A stretch of DNA of 64,000 nucleotides from an uncultured Bacteroidaceae bacterium (GCA_944320785.1 CALUIR010000002.1:62001-126000); one strand, 5' to 3'; shown: positions 9,521 through 18,806, counted from the first letter of the stretch. Translations and numbers: made by a program. Notes: generated by a model not told the origin, from the letters alone.

Positions 9521-10672
9521 TCAGGCTGCTTTCCTTTCGCATTTTTTTGCGAAGACGGCCAGCAGGATGAAGCCGGTGAATGCCACCGGGGCGCCGATAA
9601 GGGCGGGGTATTCATAGCCTAATCCAGCTTGCAAGGGAAGGCCGCCCACGTAGGCACCAATGGCATTTCCGAGGTTGAATGCCACTTGTATGCAGGCCGC
9701 TCCCAGCAATTCGCCGCCCTTTGAAAAGTGGATGATGGAGATTTGTTGCGGGCTTGACACGGCAAACAGGCCGGTGGTGCATACGCACATCAAGGCTGCT
9801 GACACCCAATGGATGTGTCCGAAAAAGAAGATGCCGAGCAAGGCTAGGCAAATGATGAGTTGGGTGGTAGAGGCCACGTGCCCTGGTGTGTAGCGGTCAG
9901 ACAGCCGCCCGCCCGCCAAGTTTCCCACAACCATGCCGAATCCTGCCAACACCATCAGCAGGCTGATGCTTTCGGCGGAGAAGCCGGACACTTGCGTCAG
10001 CAGGGGATTGATGTAACTGTACCAGCAGAACACGCCGCCATTGCCCATCATCGTCCCGCCAAGGATGAGCCAAGGCGCTTTGGTCTTCAGGAAACGGAAC
10101 TGTCCCTTGAAACCGGTGTCCGGCAGGTTTTCCACTTTCGGCACCCATTTCCAGATGTAATAGATGACAATGATGGCCCATACGGCCACCAAAAGGAAGG
10201 TCAGCCGCCACGACAGGAGCGTGCTGAGCGACGTGCCTAAGGGAACGCCGAACAGGTTGGCAATCGTCATTCCTGCAATCATGATGGACACCGCCTCGGA
10301 ACCTTTCCCTTTGTCGGCCAGTTTCTCGGCCACGATGGATGCCACGCCGAAGTAAGCCCCGTGCGGCAGGCCTGAGATGAACCTTGCAGCCAGCATGCAG
10401 GCATAATTGGGGGAAAGCGCCGCCAAGAGGTTGCCCGTCATCATGAGGATGCCGAGCAGCAGCAGTATTTTCTTCATCTGCATCTTGCGTGCCAAAGTCA
10501 GCATCGGCGCACCGGCGCATACCCCGATGGCGTAAGCTGAGATGAAATGCCCGGCCACTGGGATGCTGATGCGGAAATCTTCAGCAAGGTAGGGGAGGAT
10601 GGCCATCATCACAAATTCGGCAATGCCCAATCCTAAGGTGCCGAAGGCCAGTGCTATCAAACTTTTCTTCAT
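9521..10672 (-). CDS. MFS exporter, AraJ/DHA1-like
   Basis: 383 residues from the ATG at 10672. A start 27 nt further upstream (10699) is rejected because it falls inside the -7 box. About twelve hydrophobic helices are visible. The N-terminal LGIAEFVMMAILPYLAEDF is typical of AraJ-type sugar or drug exporters of the DHA1 group, and a loop motif A-like GGRLSDRYTPG lies between helices 7 and 8. The substrate cannot be deduced. It is transcribed alone between ychF and polA. Confidence 0.88.
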   Translation of the reverse strand: MKKSLIALAFGTLGLGIAEFVMMAILPYLAEDFRISIPVAGHFISAYAIGVCAGAPMLTLARKMQMKKILLLLGILMMTGNLLAALSPNYACMLAARFISGLPHGAYFGVASIVAEKLADKGKGSEAVSIMIAGMTIANLFGVPLGTSLSTLLSWRLTFLLVAVWAIIVIYYIWKWVPKVENLPDTGFKGQFRFLKTKAPWLILGGTMMGNGGVFCWYSYINPLLTQVSGFSAESISLLMVLAGFGMVVGNLAGGRLSDRYTPGHVASTTQLIICLALLGIFFFGHIHWVSAALMCVCTTGLFAVSSPQQISIIHFSKGGELLGAACIQVAFNLGNAIGAYVGGLPLQAGLGYEYPALIGAPVAFTGFILLAVFAKKCERKAA

Positions 10673-10696
10673 GTCTGTCGTTTTGAAAAAACGGCG

Positions 10697-10704
10697 CAAA
10701 AGTA
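10697..10704 (-). promoter_or_regulatory. -7 box of the MFS gene, fixes the start codon
   Basis: Minus-strand TACTTTTG overlaps the upstream in-frame ATG at 10699, leaving 10672 as the usable start. No good -33 element is seen. Confidence 0.55.
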
Positions 10705-10803
10705 GCGATTATTCGCTGTGGGTGTCTTGAGGTAAGTCAAGAAATCGCTTCCCTGTCCGGGAAATGGCGCTTGGCCTTGCGGCGTGCAGGCACGGTTGCA
10801 AGG

Positions 10804-13584
10804 TCAATGCGCTTCCAGCCAATTGTGTCCCCAACCGCAATCTGCTTTCAGAGGCACCCGCATCTTGTAGGCGTTCTCCATTTCCCGGATGACGATTTCT
10901 TCCACCCGTTCCTTTTCTTCCGGCCAGACATTGAAGTCCAGTTCGTCATGTACCTGGAGAATCATGGTGGAGCGCAGGTTTTCTTGGCGGAAACATTGGT
11001 AAATCCGGGCCATGGCCACTTTGATGATGTCTGCAGCGCTGCCTTGGATGGGCGCATTGATGGCGTTGCGTTCGGCATATCCACGGACAACGGCGTTGTG
11101 CGAGTTGATGTCGGGCAGGAAACGCTTGCGGTGGAAGATGGTCTCCACATAGCCTTTTTCTTGGGCAGCCTCGATGCTGTGCGCCATGTACTCCTTCACT
11201 TGCGGGTAAGTTTCAAAGTAGCCGTCGATGAGTGCTTTGGCTTCTTTTCGGTCCACGTTCATCCGTTCGGCCAACCCGAACACGGAGATGCCGTAGATGA
11301 TGCCGAAGTTGGCGGTCTTTGCTTTGCTGCGTTGCTCGCGGGTGATGTTTCCAATGTCGGTCTTGTATATCTTGGCAGCGGTGGCGGCATGGATGTCGTC
11401 GCCCGACTGGAAAGCATGTATCATGTTCCGGTCATTGCTCAGGTGCGCCATGATGCGCAGTTCTATCTGCGAATAATCCGCCGAGAAGAACAGGCATCCG
11501 TCATCGGGGATGAAGGCTTTCCGTATTTCTTTCCCGTTCTCGTCCCGGATAGGGATGTTTTGCAGGTTCGGGTTGCTGGAACTCAGTCTTCCAGTGGCCG
11601 TGATAGTCTGGTTGAAGGAAGTGTGTATCTTGCCCGTTGCCGGGTTGATGAGTTGAGGCAGGGCATCGATGTAGGTGGTCAGCAGCTTTTTGATGCCTCG
11701 ATGCTCCAATATCTTTTCCACGACGGGATGCTTCCCCCGCAGGTTTTCCAACACATCTTCGGAAGTGGAGTATTGGCCGGACTTTGTTTTCTTGGCCTTT
11801 TCCACGATTTTCAGCCGGTCGAACAGCACTTCCCCCACTTGTTTGGGCGAACTGATGTTGAACTCCATGCCGGCCATCTGGTAGATTTCCTTTTCGATTC
11901 CGTTCATTTGCCGGGTGAATTGTTCGGAAGTCTGCTTCAGGGCTTGGGTGTCTATGCGCACTCCGTTGCGTTCCATGTAGGCCAGTACGGGGACTAATGG
12001 CATTTCTATCTGGTAGAACAGTTCTTCCGCGCCGTTCTTCTTCAGTTCCTGTTGCAGGATGTTTTTCAGCTTCAGGGTCACGTCGGCATCCTCGCATGCG
12101 TATTTGTAAATGGCTTCGGGCGGGAGGTCGCGCATGTTTTTCTGGTTCTTCCCTTTGGGGCCGATGAGTTCTTCTATCTTGATGGTCTGGTAATTCAGAT
12201 AGATTTCTGCCAAGTAGTCCATGCCGTGCCTTGTTTCCGGCTGGATGACGTAGTGGGCAATCATGGTGTCGAACAGCGGGCCTTTTATTTCCACCCCGTA
12301 GTTCTGCAGCACCATCATGTCATACTTGATGTTTTGCCCCACTTTGGTGTAATTTTCGTTTTCCAACAAGGATTTGAATTTGTTCACAATTCTTCGGGCT
12401 TCTTCATCTTTTGCCGGAACCGGCACGTAGTAGGCTTCGTTTTCCCGGTTGCTGAAGCTCATGCCCACCAATTTTGCGGTGATGGGGTCGGTGCCGGTGG
12501 TTTCCGTGTCTAAACTGAAAGTCGTATTTGTTGATAATAATTGAATTAATTCATCTGTTTCTTCCTCATTGCCAACAAGATGATACTTGCACTCCAGCGA
12601 TTCCAAACTCGTGAGGTTTGAATATTTTGCATCGCCTGTGCCTTCGGCCGCAAATAATCCAAAGAGATTGCCTTGGGAAGCGTCGGGATGCTGGGCGGCA
12701 GGGCGCGGCGTTTTGCCTTGGTTGAAGATTCTGCCAATCAAGGTGCGGAACTCCAATTCCTCAAAAATCTTCCGGAGCTTTTCTTCATCGGGCTGTTTCC
12801 TTGCCAGTTCCTCCATGTCGAGCCGGATGGGCGCGTCGGTCTTGATGGTGGCGAGGAACTTGGAGAACACGATGGTTTCGCGGTTGTTCTCGATCTTGGT
12901 GCGCAAAGCTCCCTTCAGTTCCTGGTAGTGTTCCAACAGGTTTTCGATGCTGCCGTATTCGGCGATGAGCTTTTGCGCGGTCTTTTCGCCCACGCCGGGG
13001 CATCCGGGGATGTTGTCTGCCGCATCGCCCATCAGGCCCAACAGGTCGATGACCTGTGAGGGCGCCTGTATTTCGTATTTTTCTTTGATTTCCTGCACGC
13101 CCATCACTTCAAACTCTTTGTCGCCATGCTTTGGGCGGTACATGAAGGTGCTGTCTGACACCAGTTGCCCGTAGTCCTTGTCGGGGGTCATCATGTAGGT
13201 GGTGATGCCTTTCCTTTCCGCTTCTTTCGCCAAGGTGCCTATCACGTCGTCGGCTTCGTATTCCGGCACTTCGAGGAGGGGGATGCGGTAGGCGCGGATG
13301 ATGTCTTTGATGATGGGGACGGAGAGCCGTATGGTTTCGGGCGTTTCTTCCCGTTGCGCCTTGTATTCCGGGAAAGCTTTGTGGCGGAAGGTCGGGCCGG
13401 CAGGGTCGAAGGCAATGCCGATGTGGGTGGGTTTTTCCTTTTTCAGCACTTCTTCCAAGGTGTTGACAAAGCCGAGTATGGCGGACGTGTTGAAGCCTTT
13501 CGAATTGATGCGGGGTGTTTTGATGAAGGCATAATAGGCTCTGTATATGAGGGCGTATGCGTCTAACAGGAACAATTTCTCCAT
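10804..13584 (-). CDS. polA: DNA polymerase I
   Basis: 926 residues, full length. N-terminal 5'-3' exonuclease (FLLDAYALIYRAYYAF; EADDVIGTLA; GLMGDAADNIPGCPGVGEKT). The central 3'-5' proofreading domain keeps its acidic residues (LDTETTGTDP at about residue 355), unlike the inactive form of Thermus. The C-terminal polymerase carries motif A DYSQIELR (about residue 698) and motif C HDELDFNV (about residue 880). It removes RNA primers and fills repair gaps. It is divergent from the polyprenyl synthase gene, with 92 bp between them. Confidence 0.97.
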   Translation of the reverse strand: MEKLFLLDAYALIYRAYYAFIKTPRINSKGFNTSAILGFVNTLEEVLKKEKPTHIGIAFDPAGPTFRHKAFPEYKAQREETPETIRLSVPIIKDIIRAYRIPLLEVPEYEADDVIGTLAKEAERKGITTYMMTPDKDYGQLVSDSTFMYRPKHGDKEFEVMGVQEIKEKYEIQAPSQVIDLLGLMGDAADNIPGCPGVGEKTAQKLIAEYGSIENLLEHYQELKGALRTKIENNRETIVFSKFLATIKTDAPIRLDMEELARKQPDEEKLRKIFEELEFRTLIGRIFNQGKTPRPAAQHPDASQGNLFGLFAAEGTGDAKYSNLTSLESLECKYHLVGNEEETDELIQLLSTNTTFSLDTETTGTDPITAKLVGMSFSNRENEAYYVPVPAKDEEARRIVNKFKSLLENENYTKVGQNIKYDMMVLQNYGVEIKGPLFDTMIAHYVIQPETRHGMDYLAEIYLNYQTIKIEELIGPKGKNQKNMRDLPPEAIYKYACEDADVTLKLKNILQQELKKNGAEELFYQIEMPLVPVLAYMERNGVRIDTQALKQTSEQFTRQMNGIEKEIYQMAGMEFNISSPKQVGEVLFDRLKIVEKAKKTKSGQYSTSEDVLENLRGKHPVVEKILEHRGIKKLLTTYIDALPQLINPATGKIHTSFNQTITATGRLSSSNPNLQNIPIRDENGKEIRKAFIPDDGCLFFSADYSQIELRIMAHLSNDRNMIHAFQSGDDIHAATAAKIYKTDIGNITREQRSKAKTANFGIIYGISVFGLAERMNVDRKEAKALIDGYFETYPQVKEYMAHSIEAAQEKGYVETIFHRKRFLPDINSHNAVVRGYAERNAINAPIQGSAADIIKVAMARIYQCFRQENLRSTMILQVHDELDFNVWPEEKERVEEIVIREMENAYKMRVPLKADCGWGHNWLEAH

Positions 13585-13646
13585 AGTGAACAGATGTTTT
13601 TGGTGGGTAAAAATACAAAAAAATGCCGTATTACATGTTTTATTAT

Positions 13647-13654
13647 TACTTTTG
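13647..13654 (+). promoter_or_regulatory. Bacteroidetes -7 box, polyprenyl synthase
   Basis: TACTTTTG, 22 nt before the ATG at 13677. No -33 TTG at the usual spacing. Confidence 0.5.
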
Positions 13655-13676
13655 CGCTTAAATTTAATAGGTATAT

Positions 13677-14651
13677 ATGGAAAGACTGTCGAGGATAATA
13701 AGGCCGGTGGAAGCTGAACTTGAGCGGTTCCAGCAGTTTTTCAACGGCGCGTTGGATAGCCCCGACCCTTTGTTGAAGAGCGCATTGGAGCATATCAAGC
13801 AACGGCGGGGCAAGATGATGCGTCCCATCCTTGTGTTTCTGACGGCGAAATGGCTGGGCAAGGTCACGGATGCCACCTTTTATTCGGCGGTGGCCTTGGA
13901 GTTGCTGCACACCGCCAGTCTGGTGCATGACGACGTGGTGGACGAGAGTGACGAGCGTCGCGGCCAGGCATCGGTGAATGCGCTTTACGGCAACAAGGTT
14001 TCCGTGTTGGTGGGAGATTACCTGTTGGCCACGTGCCTGATGCATGCCAGCCACACAAAAAGCGGCCCTATTGTGGAGGCTGTGGCTCGGTTGGGGCAGA
14101 ACCTTTCCGAGGGGGAAATCCTGCAATTGTCCAACATCGACAATGTTTCGTTCGATGAAAGCGTGTATTTCGACATTATCCGCAAGAAGACATCCGCATT
14201 GTTTGCCACCTGCACGCAGGCGGCTGCCTTGTCGGCAGGCGTCGCGGCGGGCGATGTGGAGAAGGCCCGCCTGTTAGGCGAATACATCGGCATCTGTTTC
14301 CAGATACGCGATGACATATTCGATTACTTCAACGACCCGCAAATCGGCAAGCCCACCGGCAATGATTTGCGGGAAGGAAAACTGACTTTGCCAGCCCTTT
14401 ATGCGTTGAACCGGTCGGGCGACAAGGAGGCCGCCCGCTTGGCACAGCGGGTGAAGCAGGGCCTTGCCACGGACGATGAGATTGCCTGGCTGGTGGATTT
14501 CGTGAAACGTGAGGGTGGCATCGAGTACGCTTCGCGGGCCATGCAGGACTACAAGGGGCGTGCCGCCGCGTTGGTGGCGGGGAATCCGTCGTCGGATGTG
14601 GCGGAAGCCTTGCTGCTCTACATCGATTACGTGGTGGACAGGGCGAAATAG
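13677..14651 (+). CDS. Long-chain trans-polyprenyl diphosphate synthase
   Basis: 324 residues. It condenses IPP units onto an allylic diphosphate to make the side chain of respiratory quinones, menaquinone in Bacteroidales (family knowledge). The first aspartate-rich motif is LVHDDVVD (D85, D86, D89), the second QIRDDIFDY (D212, D213, D216). The fifth residue before the first motif is alanine (A80), not an aromatic, which favours a long product (octaprenyl-like) over farnesyl diphosphate. The stop codon is TAG, useful evidence that TAG is a normal stop here. It stands alone, with a terminator just downstream. Confidence 0.92.
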   Translation: MERLSRIIRPVEAELERFQQFFNGALDSPDPLLKSALEHIKQRRGKMMRPILVFLTAKWLGKVTDATFYSAVALELLHTASLVHDDVVDESDERRGQASVNALYGNKVSVLVGDYLLATCLMHASHTKSGPIVEAVARLGQNLSEGEILQLSNIDNVSFDESVYFDIIRKKTSALFATCTQAAALSAGVAAGDVEKARLLGEYIGICFQIRDDIFDYFNDPQIGKPTGNDLREGKLTLPALYALNRSGDKEAARLAQRVKQGLATDDEIAWLVDFVKREGGIEYASRAMQDYKGRAAALVAGNPSSDVAEALLLYIDYVVDRAK

Positions 14652-14676
14652 CCCGCCTGAAGATAACGTGCAGGGG

Positions 14677-14713
14677 AGGGGGACGCCCGGATGTTGCGGG
14701 GCGTTCCCCTTTC
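14677..14713 (+). terminator. Terminator after the polyprenyl synthase gene
   Basis: GGGGGACGCCC pairs with GGGCGTTCCCC, followed by TTTC. Confidence 0.6.
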
Positions 14714-14865
14714 TCGTGCCGTGTGCGCGGAAGGGGCGCTGCCTGCATGTTCCTGCCGCAGGGGCATGGTTATTTGGGAAATGTTCGCATTTTTGCGGGG
14801 AACAAAAAACATTTGCCTATGAAGCATTAGCGCACGTTGTCGATACGCGCATCTTAACATATTGG

Positions 14866-14898
14866 AGGACAGCGTTAACGCGTGTCCGCATTTTTTTG
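14866..14898 (+). terminator. Orphan terminator-like hairpin
   Basis: GGACAgCGTTAACGcgTGTCC forms an almost perfect inverted repeat and is followed by GCATTTTTTT. No plus-strand gene ends close by; it is about 215 nt past the polyprenyl synthase stop. Confidence 0.5.
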
Positions 14899-14945
14899 TC
14901 CCTTCTTGCAGTGGGTGAAGAATTTCTTCAAGAGGTGTTTTTTGC

Positions 14946-15006
14946 ACGATTACTAATCGTACATGTGTACGATTAGTAATCGTCACGCCATACGATTAGT
15001 AATCGT
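14946..15006. repeat. Triplet of ACGATTA(C/G)TAATCGT palindromes, 23-bp period
   Basis: Three 15-bp palindromes start at 14946, 14969 and 14992, separated by 8-bp spacers. The centre alternates C, G, G. The first copy is preceded by TTGC. Identical elements occur at 32517-32577 and 53897-53911. Confidence 0.85.
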
Positions 15007-15079
15007 ATGGGAAACACTTCTGCATGCGTGCGCGGAATGCATGGATGAAATGGCTTGATTTGTCAGGATAGATGCATGA

Positions 15080-15139
15080 AAAGAGCCGGAACCTCCGCTT
15101 TCTGCTTCCGGCTGTGGAGCGGGGCGGGCGGTTCCGGCT
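15080..15139 (-). terminator. Terminator of the deoC operon
   Basis: On the minus strand AGCCGGAACC and GGTTCCGGCT form a perfect 10-bp stem with a long loop, then CTTTTC, 25 nt after the deoC stop. Confidence 0.65.
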
Positions 15140-15163
15140 TTGTTGTTTCCTGCGCAGGGCGGG

Positions 15164-16075
15164 TCAGAAGAACTTGGTGTCCTCGTGCAGTATTTCCGAC
15201 AAGAGGAGGTTGGCCAGGCGGCTGGTGCCGAGGCGGAACAGGTGGTTGTCCAGCCATTCCTCGCCCAGCACTTCTTTCACTATCGTGTAGTAGGCGATGG
15301 CGTCCTGAACCGTGTTGATGCCTCCCGCAGGCTTGAAGCCTACTTTCCGGCCTGTTTGCTGGTAATATTCCTTGATGGCTTGGCACATCACGTAGGCTGC
15401 TTCCGGGGTGGCGGCAGGGTTCATCTTGCCGGTTGAGGTCTTGATGAAGTCCGCTCCCGCATACATGGCGAGGATGGACGCTTTCTTGATGTTCGCCGCG
15501 CTGCCCAATGCGCCCGTTTCAAGGATGACTTTCAGGTGGCGTTCCTTGCAGACTTCCCGGATTTCCTCGATTTCATCGCACATCGTTTCGTAGTCGCCGC
15601 TCAGGAACTTGCCTACGGAAATCACGATGTCTATTTCGTCTGCTCCCTCGCTTATGGCAAGGGCGGTCTCCGCTACCTTGACTTCGACGAAGGTCTGCGA
15701 GGAGGGGAAGCCTGCTGAAACGGCGGCGATGTTCACCCCGTCGGCTTCCAAGGCGCTGTTCACCGTGGACACCATGTTGGGATACACGCAGATGGCGGCC
15801 ACATTTTCGAGTTCGGGGTAGGCATCTACGAATTGGTTCACCTTTTCTGTGAATTGCAGGATGCGTTCTTCCGTGTCGGTCGTGTTGAGGCTGGTCAGGT
15901 CGATGCAGTGGAAAAGGAATTTCTTCACATCGTCGGTATTGTTTCCTTCGGCGTGTTTTTCCAAGATTTCATCGGTCTCTGCCTTGGCTTTTTGGTCGTC
16001 GAGCGCGGTGTCGTATTTGGCCAATGCGGCGTCATACTTGCTTTTCTCCGGAAAATCGTGATGGTCTTCTTTCAT
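15164..16075 (-). CDS. deoC: Deoxyribose-phosphate aldolase
   Basis: 303 residues. It cleaves 2-deoxyribose 5-phosphate to glyceraldehyde 3-phosphate and acetaldehyde in deoxynucleoside salvage. The Schiff-base lysine lies in DFIKTSTGK, and the proton-relay lysine in VGFKPAGGI. An acidic, charged N-terminal extension of about 50 residues precedes the TIM barrel, giving a longer protein than the bacterial form of about 220-260 residues. It is the last gene of the ybeY-deoC minus-strand run, 4 nt after the MazG-like gene, and a terminator follows. Confidence 0.95.
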   Translation of the reverse strand: MKEDHHDFPEKSKYDAALAKYDTALDDQKAKAETDEILEKHAEGNNTDDVKKFLFHCIDLTSLNTTDTEERILQFTEKVNQFVDAYPELENVAAICVYPNMVSTVNSALEADGVNIAAVSAGFPSSQTFVEVKVAETALAISEGADEIDIVISVGKFLSGDYETMCDEIEEIREVCKERHLKVILETGALGSAANIKKASILAMYAGADFIKTSTGKMNPAATPEAAYVMCQAIKEYYQQTGRKVGFKPAGGINTVQDAIAYYTIVKEVLGEEWLDNHLFRLGTSRLANLLLSEILHEDTKFF

Positions 16076-16079
16076 GTTG

Positions 16080-16406
16080 CTATGCTTTTAATTTAGGATT
16101 CTGGATATGTCTTTCTTTGTCCCTGGCGGTTTTCTTCTCCAGGTTCTTGCGGAACGCTTCGGTAAGGTCCACGCCGGTTTGGTTGGCGAGGCAGGCCAAT
16201 ACCCACAGGATGTCGGCCATCTCATCGCCCAAGTCCCGTTTTTCCCCGTCCTTGAAGGACTGTTCCCCGTAGGTGCGAGCCATGATGCGGGCCAGTTCGC
16301 CCACTTCTTCTGTGAGGACAGCCATGTTGGTCAGTTCGCTGAAGTAGCGCACTCCGTATGTTTTAATCCATTGGTCAACAGCGTTTTGCAATTCTTTGAG
16401 TGTCAT
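16080..16406 (-). CDS. MazG-like nucleotide pyrophosphohydrolase
   Basis: 108 residues, single all-alpha MazG domain. Family members hydrolyse (d)NTPs to monophosphates, cleaning aberrant nucleotides. The metal-binding motif LTEEVGELAR (residues about 31-40) and the second acidic helix LGDEMADILWVL are both present, so it should be active. The start codon overlaps the dtd stop by one base (TAATG), implying translational coupling. It is the single-domain form, about half the size of E. coli MazG. Confidence 0.9.
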   Translation of the reverse strand: MTLKELQNAVDQWIKTYGVRYFSELTNMAVLTEEVGELARIMARTYGEQSFKDGEKRDLGDEMADILWVLACLANQTGVDLTEAFRKNLEKKTARDKERHIQNPKLKA

Positions 16407-16858
16407 TATTCCTTGTTTTTTGTATCGATGAGGATGGTGACAGGGCCGTCGTTGAGCAGTTCCACCTTCATGTCGGCTCCAAATTCGCCGGTTTGGATGG
16501 GTTTCTGGAATGCCGCCTCCAATTCCTTGCAGAACTGTTGGTACAGGGGAATGGCGGTTTCCGGCTTTGCCGCCTTGATGTAGGAGGGGCGGTTGCCTTT
16601 CTTGGTGGAGGCATGCAGGGTGAATTGGCTGACGACAAGGATTTCTCCCCCTGTTTCCACGACGGATTTGTTCATCACGCCCTGTTCGTCATCGAAGATT
16701 CTCAGGTGGGTTATCTTTTTGCATAGCCAAGATATATCCTCTTGGTTGTCAGACTCTTCAATGCCTATCAGTATCATCAGCCCTTTTCCTATGCGGGATT
16801 TGCAGGCTCCGTGGATGGTGACGGAGGCATGGCTCACACGTTGTATGACGGCTCTCAT
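16406..16858 (-). CDS. dtd: D-aminoacyl-tRNA deacylase
   Basis: 150 residues. It removes D-amino acids mischarged to tRNA. The start at 16858 (MRAVIQRVSHASV) matches the conserved N-terminus; the open frame extends 31 codons further upstream but would run into uvrC and adds no family sequence. Active-site motifs SQFTLHAS and NDGPVTILID (the Gly-cisPro pair) are present. It lies 46 nt downstream of uvrC and overlaps the MazG-like gene by one base. Confidence 0.94.
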   Translation of the reverse strand: MRAVIQRVSHASVTIHGACKSRIGKGLMILIGIEESDNQEDISWLCKKITHLRIFDDEQGVMNKSVVETGGEILVVSQFTLHASTKKGNRPSYIKAAKPETAIPLYQQFCKELEAAFQKPIQTGEFGADMKVELLNDGPVTILIDTKNKE

Positions 16859-16904
16859 GGTCTTTCGTCTTTGTTCTTTTGGCACAAAGTTAGCCTTTTT
16901 GCCT

Positions 16905-18725
16905 TTATTCGGCCAGGTTTTCCCGGATAATTTTCGCTTTGGCATTGCCAACGACAGCGGCCAGTTCCTCTGCGGACGCTTCTTTGATGCGCTTCACGCT
17001 TTTGAATTCTTTCAGCAAGGCGGTCTTGGTCTTCTCTCCGATGCCCTTGATGGAGTCCAAGGCTGACTGCACTTGCCGTTTGCTGCGCCTTGCTTTGTGG
17101 AAGGTGATGGCGAAGCGATGCACTTCATCCTGTATCTGTGCCAGCAGGCGGAACATCGGGCTTGCCTGTTTCAGGCCGATGGTCTGCGCGGGGAATCCGC
17201 ACAACAGTTCCGATGTTCGGTGGCGGTTGTCCTTTGCCAGTCCTGCGATGGGGATGTGGAGGTGCAGCTCGTCTTCGATGATTTGGCGCACGGATTCCAT
17301 TTGCCCCTTCCCGCCGTCGGTGATGATGAGGTCGGGCAGCGGCGTGCCTTCCTCGATGGCCCGCGTGTATCTTCTTCGTACCACCTCTTGCATGGAGGCA
17401 TAGTCGTCCGGTCCCGGTGCGGATTTTATGATGTATTTTCGGTAATCTTTCTTGGCGGGCTTTGCATTCTTGAAAACGATGCAGGCCGCCACCGCGTCGC
17501 TGCCCTGTATGTTGGAGTTGTCGAAGCATTCGATTTGCAGGGGCAGTTTCTCTAAGTGCAACTGCTCTTTTATCTCTTTCAGGAGGCGTGTGTTCCTTTG
17601 CTCCGGGTTGAGTTTCTCCATTTGCTTGAGACGGTCGGCCTGGTATTGCTTCACGTTGAGTTGCGACAGGCTCAGGAGTTTCCGCTTTTCTCCTCTTTGG
17701 GGGACGGTGAAAACGGCATCTTTCAGTGGCAGGTCCAGTTCAAACGGGACGATGATTTCCAAGGAACGGCTGTGGTACCGCTCCCTCATCTCCACGATTC
17801 CCAAGGCGAGCAGTTCTTCTTTCGTTTCTTCCAGCTTCTTTTTATATTCGAAAGTGAACGCTTGGTTGATGCATCCGTTGGTGATGTGCAGGTAGTTGAT
17901 GTAGGCGGTACTGTCTTCCACGGCGATGGAAAACACGTCGATGTTGTGCAGGGTGGGGCTTACGACGGTAGATTTTGCTTGGTAGTTTTCGATTAAATCG
18001 TACTTTTCCTTTATTTCCTGCGCTTCTTCAAAGCGCAGTTCCTTGGCCAGAGCCTGCATCTTTGCGTAGAGGGAGCGGCTCACTTCCTGTGTGTTTCCCT
18101 TCAGGATTTCCTTTATCTCGTGGATGTTGCTCATGTACTCCTCGTGGGTTTGCAGGCCGGTGCAGGGGGCTTTGCAGTTCTTGATGTGGTATTCCAGGCA
18201 GGTGTTGTACTTCTTCTGCGCAATGTTTTCCGCCGTGAGGGGAAGATGGCAGGTGCGGATGGGGTAGAGTTGCTTGATGAGATGGAGCAATGCGTGCATG
18301 GCGCCCACATTGCTGTACGGCCCGAAGTAGGCGGCGCCATTGCGGATGATTTTGCGTGTCTTGAACACCCGGGGAAAATACTCGTTGCTCACGCAGATGG
18401 ACGGGTAGGTCTTGTCGTCCTTCAGCATGACATTGTACCTCGGCTTGTATTTTTTTATCAGGTTGTTTTCCAACAGGAGGGCATCTTCCTCCGTCTCCAC
18501 GACAATGTATTTGATGTCGGCGATTTTGCTGACCAATACTCTTGTCTTTCCGTTTTCGTGTTCGCGGTTGAAATACGATGAAACCCTTCTTTTCAGGTTT
18601 TTTGCTTTGCCTACATAAATGATTTTCCCTTCTGTGCTGAGGTATTGGTAGATGCCGGGGCTTGCAGGGAGGTTCTCCACAATTCCCTTGAGATGTTCCG
18701 GGTTTTTCGTGATTTCGTAGGACAT
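16905..18725 (-). CDS. uvrC: Excinuclease ABC subunit C
   Basis: 606 residues, usual length. It makes both incisions in nucleotide excision repair after UvrAB loading. The N-terminal GIY-YIG nuclease is visible (PGIYQYLSTEG...IIYVGKAKNLKRR), then Cys-containing segments, the UvrB-binding UVR helix pair (about residues 205-240), the RNase H-like domain (IECFDNSNIQGSDAVAA; LIITDGGKGQ) and a C-terminal helix-hairpin-helix pair (LDSIKGIGEKTKTALL). Confidence 0.96.
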   Translation of the reverse strand: MSYEITKNPEHLKGIVENLPASPGIYQYLSTEGKIIYVGKAKNLKRRVSSYFNREHENGKTRVLVSKIADIKYIVVETEEDALLLENNLIKKYKPRYNVMLKDDKTYPSICVSNEYFPRVFKTRKIIRNGAAYFGPYSNVGAMHALLHLIKQLYPIRTCHLPLTAENIAQKKYNTCLEYHIKNCKAPCTGLQTHEEYMSNIHEIKEILKGNTQEVSRSLYAKMQALAKELRFEEAQEIKEKYDLIENYQAKSTVVSPTLHNIDVFSIAVEDSTAYINYLHITNGCINQAFTFEYKKKLEETKEELLALGIVEMRERYHSRSLEIIVPFELDLPLKDAVFTVPQRGEKRKLLSLSQLNVKQYQADRLKQMEKLNPEQRNTRLLKEIKEQLHLEKLPLQIECFDNSNIQGSDAVAACIVFKNAKPAKKDYRKYIIKSAPGPDDYASMQEVVRRRYTRAIEEGTPLPDLIITDGGKGQMESVRQIIEDELHLHIPIAGLAKDNRHRTSELLCGFPAQTIGLKQASPMFRLLAQIQDEVHRFAITFHKARRSKRQVQSALDSIKGIGEKTKTALLKEFKSVKRIKEASAEELAAVVGNAKAKIIRENLAE

Positions 18726-18758
18726 GGCTTTCGGTCGTTAGGGGAAGGGGACGTTACA

Positions 18759-18806
18759 GCCACCGGCTTTTCCCTACGGGACAAAGCCGGTGGCAGCTGC
18801 TTTTTT
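18759..18806 (+). terminator. Perfect hairpin between apt and uvrC
   Basis: GCCACCGGCTTT (18759-18770) pairs perfectly with AAAGCCGGTGGC (18783-18794) and is followed on the plus strand by a T run at 18801-18806. No plus-strand gene ends here. For the minus-strand operon it would be a hairpin without a U tract, perhaps for mRNA stability or pausing. Confidence 0.5.

Larger units (their letters stand above)
14652..15163. other. Intergenic region between polyprenyl synthase and deoC
   Basis: 512 bp without a convincing gene. It holds the terminator at 14677-14713, a second hairpin with seven T at 14866-14898, the palindrome triplet at 14946-15006, and the deoC terminator at 15080-15139. Confidence 0.7.

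Noticed and set aside
10771..11997. 408-codon open frame opposite polA
   Set aside because: Antisense to a certain gene; composition typical of a shadow.
14946..15006. CRISPR array
   Set aside because: Units are perfect palindromes with only 8-bp, partly conserved spacers, three copies and no cas genes.
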